A stretch of DNA of 64,000 nt. Source: Isoetes taiwanensis (Eukaryota > Streptophyta > Lycopodiopsida > Isoetales > Isoetaceae). Under the pieces are notes generated by a model. It worked only from the letters and a program-made list of their open reading frames with translations, was not told the DNA's origin and did not search any database. A program made the position numbers and the translations under genes. Each line of letters starts with the position of its first letter. Within the stretch, counting starts at the first letter, position 1. Shown here one piece after another: positions 11,901 to 23,792 of the stretch. The stretch covers positions 4,943,606 through 5,007,605 of the forward strand of contig JAJEKV010000052.1 of the NCBI GenBank assembly GCA_021234155.1, written 5' to 3'.

Positions 11901-12562
11901 TTACCTCAAATGGTGTGATAGACATGGAATGTGATACTGATAACTGCATTCTGCTATCACAACTGGCAACATTTTACCCTCCCATTTCAGACATTATCCA
12001 CAAAATGGACAACCTTCATCACCCTCTTCTTCTGCCTCAGGAAGCATTGGAAGTGCAGGATCTAAAGGAGTGTCATGACCACTACGCTCAGAAAAAATCT
12101 CAAATCTTTGCATGCAGGTAAGGCTTCACAAGTTCAGTTTCAGTTTCTGCTCAATTTCAGTTTCTGCTAGTTCCTTATTTAATTGATCAGCGCAGGCAAC
12201 ACTGTACCATTTAGCCCTTCATCCTTTAGTTCCCTTACAACCCGAACACCCTCAGCTGCTTTCGGATTTGCTGTCATGATTGATTGCCATCTGTGCAAAT
12301 CAGCTCTAATTTCTGATGCTTTATGCTCCATCAACTCAATCTTTCTTTTGATATCATTTTTCCTATCTTCGTTTGCTTGCAATCGTTGCTTGCATCTATC
12401 AAACCTAGATGATGTTGCAGCCAACCATTCCTTCACAAGTTTGCCATAGTCTGCAAAACAAAACACTACATATATGTCAGCCTCCTAACATAGTAAGCCA
12501 CGTACTGATGGAAGACCACAATCACACACCACACAACACAAGGTACTCTCTACACACCACAC

Positions 12563-12950
12563 CACACACACAACACGTTGTGGTGGTAGCAAGGAGTGAT
12601 GGGACATTGTGCAGGGTGGTGGAGTGTGGTGGTGGTGGTGTGTGGTGGTGGTGGAGTGTGGTGGTGGGGTGTGGTGGTGGTGGTGGTGGTGGAGTGTGGT
12701 GGTGGTGGAGGAGTGTGGTGGTGGTGGAGTGTGGTGTGGGACATGGTGGAATGTTGTGGTGTGGTGTCGTGGTGGTGGAGCGTGGTGGTGGTGGAGGAGT
12801 GTGGTGGTGGTGGAGTGTGGTGGAGGGGTGTGGTGTGGGACATGGTGGAGTGTGGTGGTGGGAGATGGTAGAGTGTGGTGGTGGGATGGTAGAGTGTAGT
12901 GGTGGGAGATGGTGGGGTGTGGTGGGGACATGGTGGATAGCAACACTATT
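12563..12950 (+). repeat. G-rich GTGGTG minisatellite in an intron
   Basis: About 390 bases of near-perfect GGT/GTGGTG repeats interrupted by GGAGTGT and GGGACATGGTGGA blocks, with higher-order units of several tens of bases. It lies in the intron between exons 2 and 3 of the disrupted minus-strand gene. Every frame is open, so apparent His/Thr/Pro or Gly/Val/Trp proteins here are artefacts. The G-rich strand could form quadruplexes. Confidence 0.85.
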
Positions 12951-13780
12951 AGCACCATTGGTAGCACAACGCCCCACTTCACCACGACGGAGACACACCA
13001 CACCACAAATGCTAGCATTATTCTCATCACTACACCACAAACAACATGCCAACAACTCACCACTCACCAGACCACACATACCTCATCTATCATTCTGGCA
13101 TCCATTGCACGAAATGCCCCACAGATGGCATCATAGAGACACAACATGACAATACGGCCAACATGATGCAAAATGGTAGTAGACATACCTAATTCTTGAA
13201 GTGGATTTGAGGTTACCTTTTCTGTGTTGATAGAAACAATCTAGGTCAAGCTTGAGATTTTTTTCTGTTGTAACACAACTAATAATTGAACATACCTGCA
13301 ATGGCATGTTTTGGTCTCAGAATATTGCTCTGCTTTTCTGTTTTGATTGTGAGTTTAGATTGAATGTGTGGTCTAGAGGAACCTGATTTGGTTTTTTCCC
13401 TATCATCTTCTCATCCCTGTCACTTTTACTATTTTCTTCCTGGTCAGGTTGGATTTGCCTATGCTTTCTCTTGGGTCTAGAAGAACTGGCCTCTGCTTTC
13501 TGATCGGGAGTTCTATAATAATCCGAGAAGCTCTTCCAATTAACAGCCTCCCCCTTTATATACAGATAATAAGCCACTACCCAGGTTCCAGGAGCCATTC
13601 CACCCCATGTATGTGGCTTCCCTGTAATTCTTTTGTAAATTTGCATGAACTCTTTGTATTGTTCATTGCTCAGATTCTTCAACCTGTACAAGAAAACATA
13701 TGCCTTAATTTTTCAGTTTGAACAAACATTTGGGGGAAAATACCTGTAGCCAGATTTATTTGGAACTCTGTCACCCCAAA

Positions 13781-13795
13781 GCTTCTTTAGATCTT
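13781..13795. repeat. LINE target-site duplication, left copy
   Basis: GCTTCTTTAGATCTT is present here and again at 21100-21114, flanking the LINE. The left copy is followed immediately by the T-run that represents the LINE poly(A) tail on the minus strand. Confidence 0.85.
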
Positions 13796-16700
13796 TTTTT
13801 TTTTGAAGAACTGTGTCATCAATATATTAAAAGAATGGTAATGTTACAAAGCAAGTGAGGAGGAAGGAGAACTGCCCCAAAGAGACAGCGAGACCTCGAC
13901 ACTCCACAACAAACTCACAAACAAACTGCAACTCACTGCTGTAAAAACCGACCATCACCATCTACAACACCCAAGAAGTCCCGCCAAATGGCAAACTTCC
14001 GCTCTACTAATCCCGGGAACACCAGAAAGCTTTGAAATAGCTTGTACCTGAGTCGAGGAATCAAAGAGGCTGCAGGCTGCTGAATCCCCCTGAAAGATCC
14101 ACAACCGCCGCCGCTTCCAAATCAACCACACCAACCAAGCCACACACAGATGCAAGGTTTGCTGCCGCAAGAGCGGCCAAGCACCAGGATACACATGAAG
14201 CAGCAACTGCTGGCTAGTCAATCTTACCTGAAATAGAGCCCTGACCCAATCCCAGGCAGCCTGCAAGTGAGGGCATAAAATCAGACAATGCTCCACAGTC
14301 TCACGATGAAGGCCACAACAAGGGCAAAGAGGGCTCACACCCAGCCTAAACTGACTCACAAGGACATTCACCCTTATACAACGGTGCACCACCTGCCACA
14401 GAAGCACCCTAACCTTCAGTGGGGGAAGTGAGCTCCATGTCCACGTCCAAACCGAGCGCCATCGAGAACCCGGAAGCTGCAGAGACCACTTGCCTGAAGG
14501 GGGCAGAGTGTCATGAATAGCCAACACCCGGTAACAAGACCGCACAAAACAAGAAGACACAACATCCGGATGAACCTTCCAAACCTGCACCACCACATCA
14601 TCCTGAGGGACTATAGGTATGTGTAGCGGAATACTTCTCGCCACTTGATCCCAGATAGCCCGATCACTGCCCTTCAGGCGAAAACGAGCTCGAAAGAACT
14701 CCCACGAAGCTAGCTGACCACCCCAATACCAATCCTCCAAGGTGAGCACAGCAGCTCGCCTCCAACGGGCCTGCGTCCGAGCATGCACAGTGGCAGCCAA
14801 GGGCAAGTGCGCAGGGGGTAGAGGAACCCACAAGAAAGGAGAAGAGTGGTGATAAACTGAGGCATAATCTAGCTGGAAGAGCACACGCACATCACAAGGC
14901 ATCCAAAAATAAAACCGATATGGGTTTCTTCCTTAGTTATATATGAAAAACTAGTCAATAAAACCAATACGTCTTTGGGGGTTAATTTCATTAAAAACCG
15001 TACATGGTTAAAGTTTGTATTTTTCTTCAAGTGTTTATGAAGGTGGCTAGCATATGAGGTCCACTACAGTGGTTTTATAATATGTTTAGTAGGTGTAGTT
15101 TAATACAGTGCTTCATGGGTATGGTTTGTGCATGGAGTATTTTAATGGTAATCAACAAGGCGGTTTTCTTGCATGTTTAGTAAGTACGGTTTGTTATAGT
15201 GTTTCAAGTTGTGGTATAACACTGCGGTTATAAGACTTGGTTTTAAGACTTGTTTTTTATGGTGTTACTTCAATGCGGTCCTTAAAGGGTTAAATTCCTT
15301 CGTGGTAGGTTTATGCATGCAGTATTTCAATGGTGTTCAACAAAGTGGTTTTCTAGCATGTTTAATAAGTATAGTTTATTATAACGCTTCAAAATGTGGT
15401 ATAATAGTGCGGTAATATGGCTTGGTTTCTATAGTGTTATTTCAATGCGTCCTTGAAGGGCTAGATTGCCATGGCAGCATTGTTGTAAATTTAAGTGTTT
15501 CTTGATGTGATAAACATCATAAACCAATGCCCCAAAGCCTTTAATGTTTAGTGCATTAAGTTGACATGATTTTGTTTTCTCAACATTATGCCATAGACAT
15601 AGACATAGTGCTTTATTGTCCAAAGCATTAGATATTTGAATGTATTGCTTTAGCATATAAGCGACAATAGTTTTTAATTGTTGGTGGTATAAAACAGATA
15701 ATATGCTCCCGCCTATTTAGAATGGTGGGAATAAAAAAAAGAATCCATTATCCATATACACTTTTGTGGAAGGCGGAGGTTTGATCGTGGAAGATCACCA
15801 CCAACGCCAATGATTTTATTTCGCTTGCCAATATCAATGGTTCTAATTGGCAAGCAATCTTTGCAGTTACCAGAAGGGCACTGCAGTAACAAATCCCGGT
15901 CTCAACTTCATCGAGTCACCATACGTTCCATTTGTGCTGTTCAAATCCTTTGCAAACAATCTAGCATGCAAGCTAGATACTGCATAACCACATGAGTATA
16001 AGATTAAAATTGAATCTTCATAAGATAAGTAACCTGAATACTACTTATCAGTGGGAATATGGATTACAGGATCAGCCTTAACTGCAACACTTCCTACTGT
16101 TACATATCCTACAAAACCATTTCACAAACTATTAAATAGAAATGACTTCTCTGTTCTTCTTTTCTCTCCAAGAAGAAAAGAAGATTTTCCCATCGAAAAA
16201 AGAAAAGAATTTGTAGGGAGAGAATGGTACAGAGGCTAGTTCAAATATTCCAGGGAATGGCAGCGGTCCATCAGTAGATCCATCCCCTAACATGTACCCA
16301 TGATATGGCATGATCCGGTGCAAATACTGAACCGATGAAGGGGATTTGAACCCCACTTGTTCCAAGACCTCATGAAGAGGTGAACCCCATCTATTCCAGA
16401 AATCCTTGAAGAACAAGAAACAGTTTCAAACATACTGAAAAACAAGCTCTGCAAAAAAAACAAGTTAATGAGCTCCGCAAGTATGAACTGTCGTGAATAA
16501 AATGAAGAAACAGCAAATAACATATGTTGGTTGAGAAAATGCAGCAGAAAAGGCATATCTTTTACCGAGATGAAGAGCGGGTCGACACAGACAGAGCGGA
16601 GCCTTCACCATGGCCACCGCCTCCAGCTTCGCCAACTGCACTATTCTGCCACGCCGAGCCCTAAACCTAAACTGCAAGGCGGCCTTCTGTGCCGCAACCC

Positions 16701-16959
16701 TAGCCATGCCGCAACTATTTAGCTGGAAAAGAGAGAGATGAATATTGTTTAAAAAACGAAAGTTAAAATGTATTGTTAAAACGAAAGTTAAAACATACAT
16801 GCTCAAGATTATTAAAGCAACTTAGAGAAAATCAGTTGTTTGAGCCAATGGGATCGTGCCACATGGCTTTTTTCTTTTGTTTTCTTAGCCAAAATTTTCT
16901 CATATGTTATTATGCTCTACTTACCTCACGCTCTATACTTTGGCAAATTTTACCTTAGA

Positions 16960-17640
16960 TTCCAACGATTTACCTTGCATTCTTCTCATCTAGGTTGCAT
17001 TCAGATCATCTAGTGCATTCTACATTAGCAGAATTTTCTCCAAGTGGCTTCCATGTAATGGGAATGTCTCTTTGCTTGACATTCCTCTGTGTCAACAATG
17101 CCTCCCCTTGACGGTTCGACATTGTTGCCAAAACCTTCTCACATGTCGTTATTCGCCATTTACCTTTTACATCACGTTCTAGCAAAATTACCATATGTTC
17201 TAACGATTCACCTTGCATTTTCTTTTCAAAAATTATATCGAGGCAAAGAAGTTTCTAGGAAGGTATTTATTATTTTACAGAGGAGGATTGTTGAGCAATT
17301 GATATACAAGATAGACACATAAGTTGCAATTTCTCATTCGTATAAAAGAGATAAATTAAATATGAGAAGAAATTCAGAACGTTTGTATAAGACTGATAAA
17401 TTAAATGGGAGAAAAAATTCAGCATGTTTTATGAAAACATGCGCATTCACACAAATTGCTACATAGAGGTAAAAAGTTGTGCATATATAGTTTTATGGTT
17501 AATCTTTTACATCTAGCTTGCATTCTCTCATCTAGCTTGCGTTCTACCTTCCCTGAATTTTCTCTAAGTGGCTTCCACGTAATGGGAATATCTCTTTGCT
17601 TGACATTCCTTTGTGTCAACAATGCCTCTGCCTGAAGGCA
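16960..17640. repeat. Duplicated segment inside the CACTA-like element
   Basis: About 110 bases around 16990-17100 recur around 17510-17625 (shared GCTTCCA[C/T]GTAATGGGAAT, CTTTGCTTGACATTCC and GTGTCAACAATGCCTC blocks). It is a direct duplication about 0.5 kb apart with modest divergence. No coding role is evident. Confidence 0.7.
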
Positions 17641-19626
17641 TCAGCGGGCAGAGGCATGTCCACCAACCACGCTTCGCCATATTTCACGTTAAAGAATGTT
17701 GAGCAAATTTGAAGTCACCAATGGGTAAACTTTTTACTACACAATCTTCTTTAACCTAAGATTATTTCCACATTGCAAGGAACACCTCGGTGCTTACTAC
17801 TTCCGGATCTTAAGCCCCAAGGTGTCTCTTGCATACAAATTTGAGCACAAGTAAATACTTTTCATTTTTTATAAGCGTCAATAATATTTCTTCTTACGAA
17901 CCTTAACACTAGGAAAGTTCAACTGGCAATCTGCTACCATTTGTACGAATTGAAAACCAAATAAGACACTTTCTCAAGGCATCCTTTGAACTCTGGCATG
18001 ATTTGCTTTAGATCCTACAAATTTCAATAACCATCAAAGCACAACAATGGTTGCAAATCTCAATGTAACACAAGAAGTAAGTACATTCTAATGCAGAACC
18101 TTACATTCAAGTTGTTTGTATCTCCATCATCATGTCTTTTTACTAATTGGCAATGCAATAAACTTCTTGTAGAATTATGAGAAGTAAGAAAAGAACAAGA
18201 ATAGTATGAACAAATCACCATAAGACTGAAACAAATTCCATTTATCAATTCTAAACGACCAACTAATTCAAATCATTTTAGTTAAGCACCTAGGTGTGAA
18301 ACCTCACAATAGCTCTCTAGGGTCAGTATGGACGATGCTCGTCCCTCGAGCCTGGCTTATACCATGGCAATAGGGCCATAGTGTTTCAAGGCCTGTTGGA
18401 AGGAAAAGTGAGCTCAGTGTCTTGCCAGATAAAATGTGCAGGAGCACAAGTGCAAACAGAGGCAGGCTAGAGCTTGAGACAATACCTAGACGCTTGCTTC
18501 CTCAACGGGCTTTGGGATGTCGGCGCTCATGAACATGTCACGACAACACATTGCCAGCGGGGCACGCAACGTTACCTACTTACCCATCTGCCTATGAATA
18601 GAATAGAATAGAATAGACTCATTGCCTCCATTCGCAAGGTGCCCACCATCTCTGAATTGAGACAGGCAGATGGATTGGGGAGCCATGCCAGGATAGGATT
18701 TATTGGTGTTTGGACTTTGGCTTTACATGATCAAGCATGTTTTGTGATTTCTCATCCATATTTGCTATCCAGATCAATGTAATATTATGTAGTAAGAAAT
18801 CACGTCTCATAGTAATAATAAGCTTTGTTTGAATATACTATTCAATCAAAATGAGGTATTGGCATCTCTAGTATTCTATCTCTTAAAGGAATCGAAGGCA
18901 AGGAACAAAAAAAATATGTTATACTTGATTGTGGTAGGTGTGCTCATCCCTGTTGAACATGTAAAAGAACAAGATTTATTATTATCATAAGGAATTGAGC
19001 GTGACTAAGGGTGAAATGTTACTTCGAGCAAGCCCAATCTAGGGACAAAGACTTTCAAAGCCATCACTTTTACTCTCATTGGTTTAAGTTTGACGCTTGA
19101 GGGTTGCATTTCTAGTCAATGCTTCAAATCCAAATGTTGTAAACCCTCATGGTAGAGGTACAGTCCCCCCATGAGATTAATATCATATAATAATAATAAT
19201 AATACTATGTCTATTGCTCACTTGGGCCTCGAGAGACCATGGAGCACAAGAACAACAATCTTTACAGCTTTAGTAAAAAGGAACGGTGTGCATCCACCGC
19301 CTTAATATATGGTCCTAACGTTTTTGGTGGCATATGGAACAATGAGTGCAAATCTGTGACCCGTATTCCAAAACTGAGCCTGACATATGAAGGGTCCTAT
19401 TATTTCTCCTAAGGGTTATGTAACTTGTAATTTTATGCCAAGGAGTCCCCCTAGCAAATTTATAAAAAACAAAGATGGTTTATTAACGACCCCTTACCTT
19501 ATTGGTTAAGGAAACAATTGGCCCTTAAGGTCAATGGGTCAACCCTTGAATTGTAATTTTATACTTTATGATCGAGATATGAGTCCGTCCATGGGTAACA
19601 ATACTAATGTATGCAGGAAGAGCGTC

Positions 19627-19930
19627 TAATGTCTTCATTTTCATGTATATCCCTTGTATTTTATTCCCTATGGAGGTATGAATTTGTCGTGGCAGTATAT
19701 TTTTTAATATGAGCCTAGCGATCTTGGTTATGGTATGGTGTCGAAGGGCGTGCAAATTAGAAAAGATGCTTGAGGCCCTAATATCTTTATTTTCATGTCT
19801 ACCCCTTGTATTTTTATTCTTTATGGAAGTATGAATCCCCTCCAATGGAGTATATCTTGTAATATGAGCCTAGTCTTCTTGGTTGTGGTATGGTGTCAAG
19901 GGGCATGTGGATTAGAAAAAAACTATTCTA
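19627..19930. repeat. Tandem duplication, 152-bp period, inside the CACTA-like element
   Basis: The block starting TAATGTCTTCATTTTCATGT at 19627 is repeated from 19779 with substitutions and small indels; shared landmarks include AATATGAGCCTAG and GGTATGGTGTC. Pentanucleotide runs (GAATA)n at 18597-18620 and (TATTC)n at 19922-19946 lie in opposite orientation around this area. Confidence 0.75.
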
Positions 19931-21099
19931 TTCTATTCTATTCTTTGAATTTTCACATGTACTAGTTTGCTTGATATTTTTGAGTAAATCGAACATCCTT
20001 CAAAAAACAAAAAACTACAGAAGACCATATATATATCTATAGTGGTTTGGATAGTAATTAATTATGACAATAGTTTTTTAGGTGCCTCATGAGTAACCAC
20101 TATGAATAGCCACATCTTTTTAGGTGATAACTATGGATAATTACCATGACAATTAATTCAGTATTGAAAACCATGCTATAAACCACGATCGTTTTATATC
20201 ATACATTTTCATAATAGAAAACTAGCATGAATAACCACCATGGCATTTAAATTGGTATAAAAACCATGTCATAAACTATTTCAACTTATGAAAGACAAGT
20301 GACAATACAACCATTTCGATATGTAAAGCAGTGTTGCAAACTATGCGACAAACCACTTTGTATTTAATAAACCATGGAACGTTAGAGAGCCAATATCAAT
20401 GACCACCATTGATGCTAGAAACCATGTAATAAACTAAGATTAATTTTACTAAACCACGTTATAACATAAAATCAATATTAATAACCATGTACCCATTATG
20501 AAAACCACTATGTTATGTGGTTCTTACTAAGAATAAAATTTTTAGCATAAAAAACCACATCTATAGTGGTTCTTTAGAAGTTTATTATAATGGTTAAAAA
20601 TTTGGGTGCCTTGTGCATGATCCCAAGCCCGCAACACCCCCGTGAGAAAAGGGGATGCATGTGGGAAAGGCCGGAGACCATACAACAGTGCCCAGGGCAA
20701 TTCCACATGCACAGACGGCTTCCCAAACGCCACACAATGGCGAAGAGACTGCAACAACAGCGCCGCACCAGGAGAAGATGCTCCATCCTGCAGAATGCTC
20801 CAAACAAACTTGGAGACCAACACCTTACTATGTAGTGCCAAATCCAGAATGGCCAAGCCCCCATCCTCCCGGGGGCAGAGACACTTCCACCAAGCCACTT
20901 TAACAACCGCCCCTTCATCATCCCCGCCCCACACAAAATTTCGAACAATCTTATCCAAAGCCTGTATCTTACCCTCAGGAGCTCTATTCCCTTGGAAGGT
21001 GCTTCCAGGTAATGTGTGTACTAAGCTGTTGGGTATTCCCTTTGGAGGGGATGTTTCCATGGGGAGGGTGTGGGATGAGATTTTGCAGGGGTTGCAGAC

Positions 21100-21114
21100 G
21101 CTTCTTTAGATCTT
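21100..21114. repeat. LINE target-site duplication, right copy
   Basis: Second copy of GCTTCTTTAGATCTT; see 13781-13795. It lies inside exon 1 of the disrupted gene. Confidence 0.85.
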
Positions 21115-21640
21115 CATGGGGCACAATCTCTTGTTTGAGGAGAGATTTCATCGTGTAACCAGTGGCATTCAATTCTGACTTCATTACGGTTCAATCGGTA
21201 AGAAGCGGCAAAAAAACAGAAGAAGAGGTGATTATTTCTTAATTCGAAATGAGGGACAATGACGTGGCATAAAATTCAAAATAACCGACGCTCATTAATT
21301 TGCACGCCCGCAATCTCCACTTCGGTATGCACCACCCGATTCTACCACAAAGAAGGTGCCAAAATGTGGCGTCAAAATGCACGTTTTTGATACACCACAG
21401 CATGCTTTTACCCAGGCCGTAGGCGACTCATGTCGCGCCACAGGCCCATGCTAGATGCTCGACGGACCTCCAGGCACGGGGTATGTCGCCCAGAAGCAGC
21501 TCGACCTTTTCTTTTGTTTTTTTTTTTTTCTTCTGTCCTCGCCCTAAACGTCCTGAGTTCCCAATTTACCCTAAAACAGGCCACATCGATCAACACATCT
21601 TTAATTTTTCTTTTTCTTTGCACTATATTTTTGTTGGCAT

Positions 21641-22162
21641 TGTGACGACCATACGGATATTCGTATCATACGAACATTATACTTCTATGTACAAAAGATG
21701 GTCGTCACACGGATGCAAAAGGGTAGTTGCACAAGACAGGGTTTGAACTCGCAACCTTCTAGTTGCGAGTCACACATCCTTGCCAAGTGCGCTACCAATA
21801 TTTGTTGAAGACATTCCTTTACGTCTTCCTCATATGTGGGACTATCTCCAGAAGGTTCTAGAATGTTCTAGAACCTAAATGCATCTTAGCGACACTTGGC
21901 GCGATCTCATCCATTGGGTGGCGCTGATCGTGGACCGTTGGTCTAGATATATAAGGAGGCACCTCCTTCTTGTCAAACCATTCCGGTTCAACGCCAGTCT
22001 TGAGCCTTCTAGGCATCTGTCTCGTGTTCCTGCTTGCCTTCGGGCCATTGTATTCTTGATTCCTGTTCATATATCAGATTCTTTGCCGATCTTGGCGTAT
22101 TTCTTTCGTATTTCTTGCGTATTCTCCACGTATTTTCCTTGTTTTCGCGTAGGTTCATGACA
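21641..22162 (+). repeat. 5' LTR
   Basis: Starts TGTGACGACC and ends GTTCATGACA, 522 bases. It contains a TATA-like GATATATAAGG (about 21945) and, on the minus strand, a tRNA-like block at about 21725-21810. It matches the 3' LTR closely; differences are concentrated in a patch around 21885-21930 plus a few substitutions. Confidence 0.9.
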
Positions 22163-22226
22163 GTTTGAACCGGAATCCCTTACCGGTTCTTGTCTGCTCT
22201 GATCCTAAGCATTTTTTTGCTCATAT

Positions 22227-23239
22227 TTGGCGATTTTATATCTATGGAGGAGGTTCCGACTTTATTACAAAGAGTCCAAAGAGCTTGTTCAAGTATGCCG
22301 CCGATTCGCGAGCTTGGACAATAAAGAGCTTAAAGAACGTATTGCTTCACATGAATCTGCTTCTAGCTCGGGATTGAGGCTATCAGAGCCTAAGATCAAT
22401 CTGCCAGAGAAGTTTGACGGCACTCGGTCCAAGCTCCGTGGTTTTTTGAATCAGATCAGGCTTATGATTCAGCTTCATCCTCATAGATATCCCACGGCTC
22501 AAGAACAAGTGGGGCTGATTGGTTCTCTCTTCTCACGTGGGCCAGCTCTAAGTTGGTTTGCTCCTTTATTGGAGAAAGGAGCCCCCGAAAGGTAAGATTT
22601 TGCTTTGCTTTCACTTGCGTAACTTCGAAGCATGCTTTGGAGACACCGTCGACAACAAGACAAAGCCATCCACAAAACTTTGCAACTTAAGGCAAGGCTC
22701 TCGCCCGGCTTTCCGTGATATGCATCGCATTTCGTCAAATTGCGCGTAGATAATGCCTCGGGATGATATTGCACTTCGAGATTGTTTCGAAGGGGTTACG
22801 AGAGGATGTCAAAGATATGTTGTTGTCTATGGAAGATCCCCGAGTTTGGAAGAAGCCATCAGATTTGCGAGCTCGATGTGATAATCGGCTCTTTGAACGT
22901 AGGCAAGAGAGACGTAGTCAGGTCTTTCCAATTACACAAGCGCCTATAGCTACGCCTTCCCCGGCCTCATCTGTAGAATCTAGCAGATCTAGACCTGAGC
23001 CTATGCAGATTGATCGGGCAGTTCGAGGACCCTTATCTGCCCGCCGAAAGCAAATACGGAGAGAGGCTAATCTTTGCCTCTACCGTGGAGGAGCTGGCCA
23101 TATCGCCGTGGATGCCCCCGTGGAAGCTAAATCAGTGAAAAACTTCAGGGGCCGGTCAAGTAGTCGAGTCTCTCGTCGGCTGGCCGCCTTTTCTCGAACT
23201 CCTTCCACATTTCCTCGACATGTTTATTCCATCGGATAA
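22227..23239 (+). pseudogene. gag of the chromovirus
   Basis: Capsid-like region PEKFDGTRSKLRGFLNQIRL followed by QVGLIGSLF and ALSWFAPLL motifs (22227-22595), continuing in another frame and then 22763-23239 with ERGLREDVKDML. The C-terminal zinc knuckle is recognisable as CLYRGGAGH but two of the cysteines expected for CCHC are replaced (Arg and Ala). Frames are broken at about 22595 and 22750. Confidence 0.7.
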
Positions 23240-23261
23240 GGTCGACAAGGCATTCTTCATC

Positions 23262-23520
23262 CCTATATCATTGAAATCGGTCGGAGAATTGCAAGTGTTG
23301 GCGAACTTGATTGTGGTGCAAATGCTTGTTTTATGGATAGTGCGTTCGCCGATGTAAGCACGCCATCCCTAGAAGCAAGGTTGAGCATCCCGCTTACGTA
23401 AGTGATTGATGGATTCGAGATCTCCTCGGTGCGATCCACGGAATGTCTTGCGCCTCTTCGTGTTTTGTTCGAGGGAGTTTCTTGTAGTATTTCCTTCAAT
23501 CTCATTACTAGCCCTCATCG
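23262..23520 (+). pseudogene. Retropepsin-like protease remnant
   Basis: Sequence after gag reads LDCGANACFMDSAFAD and later LEARLSIPL and VIDGFEISS, the usual order around a retroviral-type aspartic protease. The active-site triad D-S/T-G appears as D-C-G. A stop interrupts the domain. Confidence 0.55.
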
Positions 23521-23792
23521 CTAATAGTCTTGGGTGCACATGCTCGAGCTACATAACCCTTGATTGATTGGCGTACTAGATCATTTCGATTTTTGGTTCT
23601 AGCTCTAGTTCGGTTCATCTGCCCGGATCGGTCTCTACACCAACATCGACTTGATCCGTGCGTGCTCGTGGGCCCCTGACTCCGTCCTTGCTGTTCCATG
23701 TTCTGATCCGCCTCTTGCCTCTGCTCCAGTTCATGCCCCAGATTCTTATCATGTTCTTGATGATGTCCCAGCTCCAGCTCTAGTTCCTGCTC

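Larger units (their letters stand above)
14893..20615. mobile_element. CACTA-like DNA transposon, non-autonomous, 5.7 kb
   Basis: Inserted within LINE ORF2. Ends are CACAAGGCATCCAAA (14893-14907) and, on the other strand, CACAAGGCACCCAAA (20615-20601), 14 of 15 identical. The flanks carry a 3-bp duplication CAT (14890-14892 and 20616-20618). Both ends hold many short subterminal repeats in opposite orientation: TGGTTT/GTGGTT-type units at 15050-15430 and AACCAC/AACCATG-type units at 20080-20580. Short CACA-type ends, 3-bp duplication and subterminal repeats fit the CACTA/EnSpm superfamily. No transposase is recognisable. The interior holds direct duplications and a minus-strand exon-like stretch (16716-16560, basic N-terminus resembling a transit peptide) that may be captured host sequence. 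Confidence 0.75.
13796..21099 (-). mobile_element. 5'-truncated L1-type LINE, itself interrupted
   Basis: Minus-strand element made of two blocks: 21099-20616 and 14892-13796. The first encodes the post-polymerase region of plant LINE ORF2 (KIVRNFVWGG, KVAWWKCLCPREDGGLAI). The second encodes the C-terminal zinc-binding 'zf-RVT' region (WSSLPPLKVRVLLWQ, then CPCCGLHRETVEHCLILCP) and ends at TGG-TAG before a 3' UTR and a poly(A) tail seen as a T-run at 13794-13804. The endonuclease and most of the polymerase are missing, so it is 5'-truncated, as usual for LINEs. A 15-bp target duplication flanks it. Removing the internal CACTA-like element with one copy of its 3-bp duplication joins the ORF2 blocks in frame (...RAWDH / VRVLFQ...). 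Confidence 0.85.
11905..21184 (-). pseudogene. Minus-strand multi-exon gene split by nested transposons; possible PHD finger
   Basis: Exon 1 starts at ATG 21184 (MKSELNATGY...), runs to the LINE insertion at 21100, resumes at 13795 and ends at donor AG|GTATTT (13744/13743). Joining across the LINE keeps frame: EIVPHEDLKK is followed by LWGDRVPNKSGYR. A 60-bp intron leads to exon 2 (13683, acceptor TTGTACAG), which encodes a Trp/Tyr-rich domain (GKPHTWGGMAPGTWVVAYY) and a Lys-rich tail; its donor is probably CAG|GTATGT at 13296/13295, but the frame must shift before it. Exon 3 starts at 12450 (DYGKLVKEWLAATSS, helical). A further segment (about 12105-11909) has GCPFCG, then CDS and YHIPCLS in different frames, resembling a C4HC3 PHD finger. 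I do not recognise the N-terminal domain. The gene is presumed inactive because of the insertions. Confidence 0.55.

Noticed and set aside
12409-13149. 246-codon frame and opposing His/Thr/Pro frames
   Set aside because: Artefact of the GTGGTG minisatellite.
18597-19946. Inverted GAATA/TATTC runs as termini of a separate element
   Set aside because: Simple microsatellites without matching flanks or target duplication.
20590-21109. Plus-strand frames of 81-155 codons
   Set aside because: Antisense shadows of the LINE ORF2, which has clear motifs on the minus strand.
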